64,000 nucleotides of DNA from Aristolochia californica (lineage: Eukaryota > Streptophyta > Magnoliopsida > Piperales > Aristolochiaceae): contig JARWKL010000010.1 in assembly GCA_029961685.1 (NCBI GenBank), forward strand, positions 6,435,769 through 6,499,768, given 5' to 3'. This document shows, in pieces, positions 1-9,429 of the stretch. The translations under genes were made by a program, and so were the position numbers. How positions within the stretch are numbered: the stretch's first letter is position 1; every line of letters starts with the position of its first letter. The notes beneath the pieces were generated by a model. The model saw only the letters and a program-made list of their open reading frames with translations, was not told the DNA's origin and did no database searches.

Positions 1-532
1 CTAAGTCTGATTCACTTAATAATCTGTAGCAGAAGGTACCTGAATCGGTATCCTGTATTTCTTCAGATAGTTCCTTTTGGAAGACGAAAAATTTCTTGTG
101 GAATTCTATCCAATCTTTATTGTAGACTTCAGTTATCTGAGGGATACTGATTGTCCACTTTTGTCCATCCTGCATAAGGTTAGGATGTTCTTTGCATTCT
201 CCCTGTGTTTCATGGTGTACATGAACACTATTTTGGAGAGAAGTGCATTCTATTCCTATATGTTCAGATATTTAGGAATTTTAGTTGAGACGCTCTCTTC
301 TAATTTTTGGAACAAAATCTGAAGAAGATGTTCCAATTGATACAAAGTTATGAATGGAGAGGTATGTTGTACAACAAGTTCTCTTAATTCATTATTTTGA
401 GTTAAAACACAGATATCTCGTATAAGACGATCTTTATCTGTACCGTGTTGATTTTTCTGAAGTTATTTTACAAATAACTTCCTGTAATTCTTTTCTACTT
501 GGTTTGTTATTAACCAATTTAGTTTTCATCTC
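1..532 (-). pseudogene. Decayed continuation of the pararetroviral leader-side ORF region
   Basis: On the minus strand this continues from the ORF at 533-1027 and contains short open stretches, rich in lysine and glutamate, separated by many stops. The base composition (A-rich on the minus strand) matches the neighbouring viral DNA. I cannot assign a domain. It could hold remains of a movement-protein or coiled-coil ORF, but no motif proves it. It runs off the left edge. Confidence 0.35.
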
Positions 533-1027
533 TCAGATAGGTGCTAATATCCTAGAGTGATCTATTTCCTGATCTACAAAACTTTGTAGGTCTGAAAGGA
601 GTTTTACTATAGGTTGAGTATATCCTCCTTTTAGTACTTCAAGATGAGCATTTAGGGTTTTGTACTTGAGCTTTTGTACTTGTTCATTAACGTCACTTTC
701 TATTCCTAGGCATAGGAAGGCAACGTATTTTGCATTATATTTTTCATAGCAACTTTTTATGAAGAAACCGTGATGAATATCACCGACTAAATCAATTATA
801 TTATTTAATATTAGATTATGTTTGTCATGCCATCCATGTGGATAACCAATTATTGGACAAACATGGGTCTGTCCAGTTTTTAACACTGTGTCATAAGAAG
901 AAGCGTTAAGTTCCTTCTGACTGACTGATTGAGGTCTTTGGTACATTTGTAATTTACAAATGTTGTTTGGGATGTGACCGGTTTTGGGTCGTAACTGTTT
1001 TGGGAATATGTAAACAGAAAGAACCAA
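533..1027 (-). pseudogene. First ORF after the pararetroviral primer site, function unassigned
   Basis: An open frame of 164 codons starts only about 10 bases downstream (in minus-strand reading) of the primer-binding site, where the first viral ORF would be expected. It contains FPKQLRPKTG near the N-terminus and a PHGWHDKHN stretch in the middle. I recognise neither as a movement-protein or aspartate-protease motif. In caulimoviruses the movement protein holds the first position, so that is one possibility, but it rests on position only. Confidence 0.4.
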
Positions 1028-1039
1028 AGCTAATCCTTG

Positions 1040-1051
1040 GCTCTGATACCA
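1040..1051 (-). promoter_or_regulatory. Pararetroviral primer-binding site (initiator tRNA-Met)
   Basis: The minus strand reads TGGTATCAGAGC followed by CAAGG. This is the standard sequence complementary to the 3' end of initiator tRNA-Met, used by caulimovirids and by many plant LTR elements. It marks the start of minus-strand DNA synthesis and fixes the orientation of the left viral part. Confidence 0.85.
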
Positions 1052-1900
1052 ACCCTACAAACCCTACAATTTCCTGATTTATTGAATAACTATTACATGG
1101 TGTTGTTAAACCTGTGGCAACGACCCTTTTGGCGAGTGAGTCTCTTCGGACCAGTAGCCTTGCAACCTCGGGTATTCCAGCCGATATAACACGTGTCTCA
1201 ATTTATCAGTGATAAAACACTAGATACACTAGTAGCCTAATAGTCTCTAATAGGACCAACATGACTTTTGCTGCTACTTAATATTATTTGGGGTTTGACC
1301 CTATTCCTGCCGGCTTACCACCTCGTGGGCTAAATCGCTATGCGACCTCGCGGTTTTTAGAGGTCCCCAAGCCGTACATGTTAATCGATGCGGCTCCATG
1401 GCTGCTTCAGAAGGGTAGAGCACAGCTCCGTTTGGTTTTCTACCTCGGAGCATAGCCGAATATTACTAAGTACCTAGTTTGGATCTTATTAGGTACTCTT
1501 TTGATACTATTAGATAAAACTATTACAATGAACAATGAAAATGAACAGTAACAACAATAGTAAAAACACTTATTGTAGAGATTCATATTTATATATGCGG
1601 AAATGAACAGTAAAAACAAACATTGTATGGATTCAAATATTACACTCATGCAGAAAATTAAAATATTGTTCTCAAAATTAAAAACTTACAATCATGTTAA
1701 AAATAGAAACTACATAACTCCCGAAGTTACCGACCGTGCTACCGGTCGGTTCACTCTTTACTACTCAGCCATTACGGTTGTTTTGCACATACCGTGCTTA
1801 AGGAACTTTGCGGGAGGATGCTTGCTGGAAATCGCCTTATTTTTTCTGGTCTCCTTTCTTCTGGAAAACTCGGGGTGTTTTCGAATGCCTTGAACTCCTG
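1052..1900 (-). promoter_or_regulatory. Pararetroviral intergenic region with TATA box
   Basis: About 850 bases without a credible ORF lie between the downstream ORF and the primer site. A minus-strand TATA box (TATATAAATA, near 1587-1596) lies about 540 bases upstream of the primer site, similar to the long structured leaders of caulimovirids. Just around the TATA box the segment beginning ATGAACAGTAA is imperfectly repeated (about 1542-1590 and 1602-1640), as enhancer-like repeats often are. Activity is not implied. Confidence 0.5.
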
Positions 1901-2117
1901 CTGGCCTTCGTATTTATGGACTGAACTTAGAAAAACTTTCCTTTTCTGCCCTTGAACAAATGGTTCTTGTTTAAAGACGAAGGGTAACTTTCATCTTTGT
2001 TTTCTTTCATTTATACCCTTGCAATATCACCTTTCGGCACTGAAAGTAAGGGTAAAAGAGTCTTTTGACTTTTCTGACATCATTTTGCTGATGTAGAGGA
2101 ATCTTTTATCTTTTTCT

Positions 2118-2559
2118 TTATGCTAACTCAGGTTTTTGTCTTCTACCTTCATGTCTGCTGACGTTCCTTAATTCTGACATGTTGTCTTCTGATGGTTTCT
2201 TGGGGCATAGTTGGCATATATGCAAGTTGTTGAAAGTGAGCTGGGCCATGCTGCAAAAACTTTCTTTTGTATTTTTACTTGCTGGGATTTTCCCATTTAA
2301 GTATTTTTTCGAGTGTTTCCTCACGTGATTTTTGTACATTTGCTGGAGATTCTTTAAAGCTTTTTGATACAATAGTCAGTGGAACTGATGTTTTGTATAT
2401 AGCTTTTCCTCTTTTGTACCAGTAGTTGAAGGTACTGGATAATATTTTTAATCCCCACGGTCCTTCTGTTCTTCCAAACCTCCTCGGGACATGGTCGTGA
2501 TTTTTGTTTAAACTTGGGATCGAAATCCGATAGCTTTCCTTCCTTGTCAAGGATTTCAA
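2118..2559 (-). pseudogene. Pararetroviral downstream ORF, C-terminal part (broken)
   Basis: Two overlapping minus-strand frames (2275-2559 and 2118-2372) form the end of a protein lying after RNase H. The conserved-looking stretch PRRFGRTEGPWGLKILSSTF is one I associate with uncharacterised ORFs accompanying plant pararetroviral sequences; I cannot name its function. The frame shifts near 2280-2370. It probably belonged to one ORF with 2856-3266, with which it shares orientation and order, before the LINE insertion at 2599-2725 and other damage. Confidence 0.45.
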
Positions 2560-2581
2560 GTTATCATCGAAAGACTTGGTA

Positions 2582-2742
2582 TAACCTTGTTATTTTCATT
2601 TTTTTTTTTATGAAGATGTATTTCTATTAACAAGAGAAAATTACAAAGGGGGAGGGAGCAAATCCCTTACAACAAGAGATTGCAGGGAAGCTCCTCCTTG
2701 GCATGCACAACTGCTCCCTCCTTGGTAACCTTGTTATTTTCA
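2582..2742 (-). mobile_element. 5'-truncated LINE with 17-bp target duplication
   Basis: A 17-bp direct repeat (TAACCTTGTTATTTTCA) occurs at 2582-2598 and 2726-2742. The 127 bases between them begin with a T run, which is a 3' poly(A) tail on the minus strand. Just before the tail the minus strand reads CTCTTGTTAATAGAAATAC, typical of plant L1-type LINE 3' ends. Poly(A) tail, long variable target duplication and short length fit a severely 5'-truncated LINE insertion, made after the viral DNA was in place. Confidence 0.75.
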
Positions 2743-2855
2743 ATGATTTTTGCTATGGAAGAGATGAATCTCAACCTTATAGCTTTAGCCTTGGTAGCAG
2801 AGTAGAAACTCTTGCAAACCTCGGTTATTTCTTTTGGTAATCTTTCAAGTACAGT

Positions 2856-3266
2856 TTAATCTGTTGCTTGTATAAAGATTTGTCCAATTAGTCCGTATGT
2901 GTATAGCATACTGACATATTTACTATCCATTTCTGGACGTATCACCAATCGGTTCCTGCGTTCGCTAGAGTCTGTGGTCATAAAAGGAGTATGAATACCT
3001 ATGCCAAATTTTTCATTCCAATTTTGGAATTGAGTCTTATGGCGAATAGACTCTTTTGAACTATCACTTGCCAACTTTTGAGGGCGTAGCGAAGGTTTTG
3101 TAGACATAATGTCTTGGAGTTTTAGAGGTTTGACTTTCATAAGAAAATCGAACTCATTAAACTCTTTTTTATCTGGCTTACCCAGGCTTGTCAACCTAGT
3201 GAACTCCGATGGGGTAACTAACCGTGCCTTGAAAGAAGTATCTTTCTTTGGCTTGTCCGTCTCCAT
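2856..3266 (-). pseudogene. Pararetroviral downstream ORF, N-terminal part
   Basis: A 136-codon minus-strand frame downstream of RNase H, starting METDKPKKDTSF. It is rich in charged and polar residues and contains the stretch EMDSKYVSMLYTYGLIGQIF. It holds the position of the translational transactivator/inclusion-body ORF in caulimoviruses, but I see no motif that proves that role. It is probably the front of the same protein as 2118-2559. Confidence 0.45.
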
Positions 3267-4037
3267 GGGTTCTGGAGTCGTTTTGGCTTCCTTTCCAACT
3301 CAAGACTGGCAATTAGAAGTCCCTAATTCCATTTCCATACATGATGGAATCGTTAAGGCTTCCTTTCTAGTTCTAGATTGGCAGGTAGAAGTCCTTGATT
3401 CCCCTTTCTTCAGAGAAGATTGAGTTGTGATTTCCTTTTCATGCCTAGCATGACCAGTAGAAATCCCGGGTCGACTTGTGTTTATCAAAACACTAAAGTC
3501 ATCCGTCTACTTTTTCACAGACGTTATAGCTTCCTTTTCTCGCGATGGAGATCCAGTAGAAGTCCCGGAGGAGCTTGGCGTAACACGCCTTTTTGTGAGT
3601 TCTTTTAACTTTTCAGTTAATTCTTTAAACTTGAGTTGTAAGTCTTCACCACTTTACCCAAAACGGGCACAGTTCTATTATAGTTCTCCTCGTTCAGAAA
3701 GAACTAAGAGGTTGTCGAAAAGAGACTATAAGGTTGAGAGCAATATCGTAAGAGTGGTGATTCCTGCTGCTAGATCCGTCAATGTGCTGCTGAGGGGATC
3801 CATTTTCTTTACCTGTCTGTAATACAAGAAAATTCTCAAGTAAGAGTACCAGGTAAATAAATTTTGTCTCCTTTAATGTGTTCGACAGTAAAGAGAATTA
3901 AAAGAACCACTGTTGCCAGTGGAGTAATCTACCACGACAAAATGAATCTTCTAAATTTCTTGTCATAAAACCGACAAAATTTTTACAGTCAGTTCTAACT
4001 AGAAATTCTTTGGGGGCAAGATATATATAAAATTTCT
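3267..4037 (-). repeat. Degenerate repeats between RNase H and the downstream ORF
   Basis: No intact gene. On the minus strand several diverged copies of a short coding-like unit occur roughly 70-100 bases apart (near 3308, 3378, 3450 and 3551), each encoding a GTSTxQS/GISTGHA-like peptide. This looks like the remnant of a repetitive hydrophilic region of the downstream viral protein. The plus-strand open frames here are shadows. Confidence 0.4.
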
Positions 4038-5131
4038 TTATCCCTTTTTTACTGCTAAAATTTCTTTTTTATAAGAATGATAGTTTATTTCAGCAGATGT
4101 AAATGTTCCTGAGGTATATTTATATATTCTCTCAGAATCATTGGTTTTACATTTTAGTACTGCTGCCCATGTATGATCTGAGGCGTCGGTTTCTAAAATT
4201 AGTTTTGCATCTGGATCTGGTAGAGTTAACGCCAGGAGGTGTTTCATCATTTGTTTGATCCTGATTACTTCTGAACTGTCAGTGGGAGTGCATTCCCATT
4301 TGACATCTTTCTTTAACTTCTGGTTAAAAGGTTTTCTAATTTCTGCTAAATTTTTTATGAATTGTTCAGCATACGTTAGACAACCAAAGAAATGTTGAAG
4401 TTGTTTTACATCTTCTATTTCATTCGGAAAAACTGCTAGTTTTTCCAGAATATGATTTTGGAGAATGATTTCTCCTTTAGAGTTGTTTGGTTCTAAAAAA
4501 TCTATCTTAGTTTTAAACAATTTTGATTTCTTTTTGCTAGTGCTATCCCAACAGTTTTTAAGGCATTTAATACCTTAAGTAATTGCTCTTTATGTTGATC
4601 TTTGTTTTTTAGAGAAAATTAGGATATCGTCAACATAAACTAGGCAAAATTTAAAGAATGGTTTGAGGATATCGTCCATTCTTCTTTGAAAAATGTTTGG
4701 TGCTTGTTTTAACCCGAAGGGCATAACAAGTCATTCATAATGTCCTGAAGGACAATTGAATGCAGTAAGGGGAATAACTCTTTCAGTTAAACGAATTTGC
4801 TAAAACCCTGACTTGCAATTAACCTTTCTTTATTAGGAAGATTGTAGCCGTCCATTTTTGTGGCTTCATTAACCTTTTTATAGTTAATGACCATTCTTGC
4901 TTTTTCACGTTTTATCTCTGTATGATTCCGAACAAGGAAAGCAGGAGATGTATGGGGAGAATAACTTGCACAGATTAATCCTTGGGTTAGCAAGTTATTG
5001 ATCTGTGTTGAAAATTCTTCAACATCAGATGGTGTGTAAACCATAGGGTTTTCTCGAATCTTTTTTTCAAGGTTAAGAATTTCGAGGTCGGCATATGGTT
5101 TTTGTTTATTCCAGCATTCTAAGGATTTCAC
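4038..5131 (-). pseudogene. Pararetroviral reverse transcriptase-RNase H (broken)
   Basis: Minus-strand remains of the polymerase. 5131-4787 carries the RT front with PAFLVRN and VINYKKVNEATK...YNLPNK, the caulimovirid form of the INYRALN...YPLPN region. The catalytic YVDD is readable at 4626-4637 in another frame. 4520-4038 carries the RT thumb/RNase H start: HFFGCLTYAEQFI, then LETDASDHTWAAVL, in which the first RNase H aspartate lies, then YTSGTFTSAEINYHS and KKEILAV. The YTSGTF...EINYHS form is characteristic of Caulimoviridae rather than Ty3/gypsy. At least two frame breaks separate the parts, so the enzyme is dead. Confidence 0.8.
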
Positions 5132-5204
5132 AACAAGTGGAATCTAGAAATTGTTGAACTTCTGAATCGCAGGATTCTGCGAGGAGGAGAGATTCTAGGG
5201 GGGA

Positions 5205-5368
5205 CCTCATCACCACGCTTGCTGCGTTATTTTAAGACTTGGTGGAGGATTTCTCCATTGCCAGAAATGGCAAAAGCTTTAGTGGGTTTTACAACATATA
5301 TGTATACGGCAGAATTATTTATCTTGCATCTAGTACGACAACGAAGTTTGTAGTAGGCTAGGGTTTAG
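5205..5368 (-). repeat. Inverted copy of the protease-end segment
   Basis: The reverse complement of this segment matches 7855-8013 over about 150 bases. Shared blocks include GCCTACTACAAA, AGATAAATAATTCTGCCGTA, GTAAAACCCACT and CTCCACCAAGTCTT. Here it sits directly upstream (in minus-strand reading) of the reverse transcriptase, the natural order within a protease-RT polyprotein. It is therefore the protease-RT linker of the minus-strand viral part, duplicated in inverted orientation relative to the plus-strand part. Confidence 0.8.
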
Positions 5369-5550
5369 GATTTTGTAGAGAAAGCCTAGCTCTCGCTCTA
5401 CAACAGAGAGACACTCTTCAACCTGAAGACGACACAATCCCATCAATGGTAATGTACCATTATTGGTGGAAGAGACATAATGATTGCGCCTACAAATTAA
5501 GACACAAGATCAAAAGAATTAAACAAAAGTTAAATCTCTTAGCTTTATAA
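5362..5550 (+). pseudogene. Short pararetroviral ORF remnant A
   Basis: An open frame without an upstream start, ending in TAA at 5548-5550. It contains LALQQRDTLQPEDDTIPS and MYHYWWKRHN. The next ORF (5553-5720) encodes a related peptide with RALQNRDNLRPAEDTVIA and EYHFEWIRLNN. The pair therefore looks like a tandem duplication of a small coding unit, or two diverged parts of one small viral protein. No known family recognised. Confidence 0.4.
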
Positions 5551-5552
5551 AA

Positions 5553-5720
5553 ATGATCTATAGAGAAAGACTATTAGATCGTTTAAGAATGGCAAGAGCA
5601 GAAAGAATTCGCGCTCTGCAAAACAGAGATAATCTTAGACCAGCAGAAGATACAGTGATTGCTCACATCGAGTATCATTTTGAATGGATAAGATTGAATA
5701 ACAGAGCACGCACACTATAG
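5553..5720 (+). CDS. Small pararetroviral ORF B (55 codons)
   Basis: ATG at 5553, stop TAG at 5718-5720. The product is basic at the N-terminus (MIYRERLLDRLRMARAERIR) and shares the ALQxRDxLxPxxDT pattern with remnant A. The stop overlaps a GTG that opens the next frame. Short ORFs with overlapping stop/start junctions ahead of the coat protein are usual in polycistronic caulimovirids. It is intact, but its host element is dead, so expression is doubtful. Confidence 0.45.
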   Translation: MIYRERLLDRLRMARAERIRALQNRDNLRPAEDTVIAHIEYHFEWIRLNNRARTL

Positions 5721-7497
5721 TGCATAATCTGGAGAATACAAAGAGAGCTTCAAGAAATATCTCTTTAAATATGAATGAGTTTTTCTATTTAAAAGATATG
5801 GAAACTCCATTACCTTTAGGCCTTCCCGACATCATAGGATGGCTTAAAAAACTAGTGTATATTGCACCTTGCATAGCACCTAGAAAGAAAGATCCAGAAC
5901 CATCAGCTTTTAGGATCGCGTCTAAAACTTCATCCTCTACTGATGATGAAGCCTATGCAGAATATAATACTTTCGGTCGCCAACCAATCTATTATGTTCA
6001 AGAGGAAAAACCCTCCTCAAGCAAAACAAAAAGAGCAACCAGAGGCATGGGACTCTGATGAAGTTGCAATAGAAAATACCAAGAAAAATGACTATTTTGC
6101 TAAAGGCAAAAAGGTAGATGATCTTGGTAAAAGATTTAGAATGCTTCGAGGCGGTAACACCAGCCAACATGAAGCAGAAACGTCAAGTGTACGAGAGACC
6201 TATATGGCAGACAATTTATGCGACAGAACAACGGATAATTCCCGAGAAAGAGAAAATTTCTCTCACTCTAAAATCTCATTGGGAGGACAAAGATATTCGA
6301 CAAAATACACAAATGTTGATCCTTCTCATGCTACTAAAGAACACCAATCCATAGATAGCATAAACCCATTTTGATTTTATCTCAACTTGGATTGTCCCAA
6401 GGATGGAGAAAAAGTCCTCAAGGAATGGGAAAGAAGTATGAGCAATGTTGCTAATATGCATGAATCATGGGACAAAGATTCCGCATGGAACTTCTTTACC
6501 CATGCCCTACAGGGTAATGTAGCTCATTGGTGGGACAACCTTCCTGAAGACCAAAAAACAGCTACATCAGCATCTATAGCCTCAATACTAAAAGGATTAG
6601 TGGCTAAGATATCAAAAGAATTTCTAGGAATTCATCTTACCCTTGAAGCTCACAATGAGTCTACTAAACAAAGAAAATGTTTAGAAACTCTTCAAAAACT
6701 AAACAAGTTACAAATCTATAACATGTGTTTTTATGAGAAGTATTATTGTGAGTTTGCAAGCTATTTCTATAAACTACAAAAAGATGATCAGAAACCTTAT
6801 CTGCCCATCTTTTATTCAAAATTGCCAGAACCTTTTGTGCCTGTTGTTGAAAAAGACTACATTGCAAAATATTGGCAAAACAACCCAAAGTTTCCAGCTG
6901 TAACCATGGACACTTTCCTAGGTTTTGATACTCTTGGAAGAAGACACAGGTTTGTACAAGTCTTGTTGGCAAACCTCTGTGAAGCCCAAAGACTACAAAA
7001 GAAAAGTAGTAAGGCTTATAAGAAAACATTATGTTGTTCTCAACAGAACAAAAATGTAGGGGCTTATGGTTGTAAAACCACCTCCCATAAGCAAAGAAAA
7101 TATCCTAAGAAATTTCATAAGAAAAAATTTAGGATACGACAAAGTTCAAAAACAAGGTATACTCCCTGAAAGAGATACTTTAGAAAAAGAACAAACTCTG
7201 GCCCCACCACATCCAGTAAAGGGTCAAATGCATATTGCCCATAGGGGAAACCCCCAAGCAAATGTAAATGTTGGATATGCCAGAAGGAAGGACATTTTGC
7301 TCGCGATTGTCCAAATGATAAGAAAAAACGGCAGTACAATACTTACATGCTATTGGCCGAAGAAAAAGGATTGGAAATCATCCACCATGATCAAATCCAG
7401 TCGGAAGATGAAGTCTATGAACTTCATCTCAAAACAGTCTTCCACCTCGGAAAATACACAAAACATGTCAGACTCTTCAGGCACCTTTTCTGAATGA
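5720..7497 (+). pseudogene. Pararetroviral coat protein (frameshifted)
   Basis: Coat-protein remains over three frames. 5720-6058 and 5943-6374 give the acidic, low-complexity N-terminal part. 6387-7169 gives the core, with WWDNLPEDQK, KTATSASIASILKGLV and a long lysine-rich end. The caulimovirid zinc knuckle (CKCWICQKEGHFARDC, pattern CxCx2Cx4Hx4C) is readable at 7263-7311 in a shifted frame. The knuckle binds viral nucleic acid during packaging. A stop near 6372 and shifts near 6000 and 7100 disable the gene. The protease ORF starts at 7494, immediately after its end. Confidence 0.75.
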
Positions 7498-8013
7498 GTA
7501 TCCACATAAATGCAGAGCATGTAGCGTCTAGAAATTCTTATATCACGGTCATGTTTAAGCTTCTGGGATATATAAAATTCCATATACACGCTGTAGTAGA
7601 TACCGGAAGTTCATATTGTCTCGCCAAACAAAATTTACTTCCAACAAATTTAAGGAAAACGCTTGAAGTACCTCTTCAAGTAACAATTGGCTCAGGAGAA
7701 AATATTTCTCTTCCTGCAGAAGCCCGAAACATTCATCTCGACATTGGAGGTGAAAAGTTTATGATCCCAAAACTTATTAGTTTAGGACCTAACATAAACT
7801 CAGGACCAGATCTCGTCCTTGGAAATGAATGGTTAATGTTCCACGCCCCTGTAGAACAAACCCCGGCCTACTACAAAATTTGTTGTTGTACTAGACGCGA
7901 GATAAATAATTCTGCCGTATACGTATACACAGTAAAACCCACTGAAGCTTTCGCCATTTTTGGCAATGGAGAAGTCCTCCACCAAGTCTTCAAAAAACGC
8001 AGCAAGCGTGGTG
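7494..8013 (+). pseudogene. Pararetroviral aspartic protease, truncated by the gypsy LTR
   Basis: ATG at 7494 just follows the end of the coat-protein frame. The active-site motif is HAVVDTGSSYCLA (DTGSS, around 7585-7625), followed by IGSGENISLPA and by PDLVLGNEWLM, the second conserved region of retropepsins. The open frame runs on to 8025, but from about 8014 the DNA is gypsy LTR, so the true viral sequence stops there. RT should follow and does not; the RT present lies inverted at 4038-5131. Confidence 0.75.
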
Positions 8014-8253
8014 CCTCCTTTCCGTGAGCAGCAAGAGGCTTCCCAGGCCTTACTGAGAACAGCAGCATAGCTGCTAAAAGGAGGATCTTTTACCTCTAAT
8101 CCAGCAGCCACAAGACCTCTCTAAGTCTCTACCGAGAGCAGCAGCAAAAGGGAGGGTCTTTTCCTCCTAACCAAGAGCAGCAACTCTCTCTAACAACTCT
8201 GGATTCACCAATCCCACGCCGAGTTACTCGATCCATGAAAAGGGACCATAACA
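8014..8253 (+). repeat. 5' LTR, terminal 240 bases only
   Basis: Near-identical to the end of the LTR at 12689-13587 (matching from about 13347 to 13587), including the block that starts CTCCTTTCCGTGAGCAGCAA and the end AACA. The first ~660 bases of the LTR are missing; pararetroviral protease sequence lies in their place. This points to a deletion or recombination junction rather than a clean insertion. Confidence 0.85.
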
Positions 8254-8256
8254 ACT

Positions 8257-8268
8257 TGGTATCAGAGC
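8257..8268 (+). promoter_or_regulatory. Gypsy primer-binding site (tRNA-Met)
   Basis: TGGTATCAGAGC three bases after the LTR end AACA, complementary to the 3' end of initiator tRNA-Met, the usual primer of this group. Confidence 0.9.
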
Positions 8269-8276
8269 AGGGTAAC

Positions 8277-9350
8277 ATGGGGGATACATCCAACAATGAA
8301 GAACTGAGAAGCATAATCAGAGAGGCAAAAGATGCACAGGTTGAACAACAGGAGAGACTGGCCAGTTATGTGCGGCAACTGGAACAAATTCCTAGCATTA
8401 ACTTGCAACTCCAGCGACTCTCTAGCATGATGTCTGATATCATGGCAGAAAGACACACTACCCCAGACCTAAGGGGGGAGAATAATTCACACAGTCGAAG
8501 GGAGGAGTAGTTTGCAGAGCACACCGCTGTCCAGGCACTGCAGGGTGGAGGCACAATACCCAGGTATACAAAATTGGATTTTCCTACATTTACTAGGTCA
8601 GTCGACCCCTTAATTTGGTTGCATAGATGTGACATTTTTTTTTCAAATCAAGGGACTGCTGAGTTTGACAAGGTGGGACTAGCCGCTTTCCACATGCTAA
8701 AGGAAGCATAACTATGGGTTCATCAAGTGGAATTAGAAAGATTAGTGCTGGATTGGGGGGAATTTAAAGAGTTATGCATAATTAGATTTGGTCCTCCTGC
8801 CCACAGCATCCCCTTGGGAGATTTGGTGCTGTTGAGACAAACCGCATCTGTGGAACTGTATCAAAAACAGTTCCAAGAAAAATTGGCTAGAGTTGGCCGG
8901 ATGGTGCGAGTCGATCAGCAGGTCAACTTATTTATAGTAGGCCTCAATGAATCTTTGAGGTTAGAGGTGGAACTTTACTCACCTTCAGATTTGGCTCGGG
9001 CAATGAATTTAGCTCGAGTGATGGAACAACGGCAACGACTTCAACATCGAAGGCCAGTTTGGCAAGGGGAACGGAACACTTCCACGAATTGGCAAGGGCG
9101 GCGAAATACTTCCCCTCAGGTGGCATATCCAGCATTACCACCGCCCATAAATAATCCGATCACTACTCTGGCAGCCGATACACGCCCTAGTAATCCACCA
9201 GCTCAGTATATTAGAAAATTAACAAGTTTGGAGATGGCGAAACGGAGGTCCAAGAACTTGTGCTACAACTGTGATGAACCTTACAGGGTAGGCCACCAAT
9301 GTAAACAGTTGTTCTGGCTAGAAGTAGATGAAGCCGGGGAACCAAAATGA
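8277..9350 (+). pseudogene. Gypsy gag (two in-frame stops)
   Basis: Starts ATGGGGGATACATCC at 8277. One continuous frame is interrupted by TAG at 8508-8510 and TAA at 8709-8711 but otherwise readable to TGA at 9348-9350. It contains the retrotransposon gag region (LDFPTFTRSVDPLIWLHRC, then FGPPAHSIPLGDLVLLRQTA) and a C-terminal zinc knuckle beginning CYNCDEPYRVGHQC near 9261. Gag forms the particle and packages RNA. The TGA at 9348 immediately precedes a 5S rRNA-like segment. Confidence 0.85.
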
Positions 9351-9406
9351 GCCTGGGTGAGAGTAATTCTAGGATGGGTGACCTCCTGGGAAGTACTCTT
9401 GCCTAG
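9351..9406 (+). other. 5S rRNA-like segment inside the gypsy element
   Basis: From GCCTGGGTGAGAGTAATT onward the bases follow the 3' half of plant 5S rRNA, including an apparently exact ~26-base core around GGATGGGTGACCTCCTGGGA (box C region through loop D/E). A handful of mismatches lie in the first part, and similarity is lost after about 9400. It is too short to be a gene. It lies between the gag stop and the protease coding region. The match is from memory of the conserved 5S sequence, not from an alignment. Confidence 0.7.
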
Positions 9407-9429
9407 GACTTTAACACAAAAAACATTGA

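Larger units (their letters stand above)
1..8013. mobile_element. Rearranged endogenous pararetrovirus (Caulimoviridae)
   Basis: Integrated, defective caulimovirid DNA. On the minus strand, reading leftward from about 5368, come the protease end, reverse transcriptase, RNase H, a downstream ORF, an intergenic region with a TATA box, a tRNA-Met primer site and another ORF. On the plus strand, from about 5362 rightward, come two short ORFs, a coat-protein frame with the CxCx2Cx4Hx4C knuckle, and a separate protease ORF. Separate coat-protein and polymerase ORFs, plus an ORF after RNase H, recall caulimovirus-like genera rather than badnaviruses; the genus is not resolved. Every long frame is broken, so this is a fossil. 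The right end is cut at 8013, where a gypsy LTR fragment begins. Confidence 0.8.

Noticed and set aside
1035..1051. Sequence resembling part of a tRNA-Met gene
   Set aside because: Only the primer complement (12-17 bases) is present; no cloverleaf. The same holds at 8257 and 43639.
1..8013. A potentially active virus
   Set aside because: All major frames carry stops or shifts, the polymerase is inverted relative to the coat protein, and the right end is cut by a retrotransposon.
9351..9406. A functional 5S rRNA gene
   Set aside because: Only the 3' half is present, without the A box and intermediate element needed for transcription, and with mismatches.
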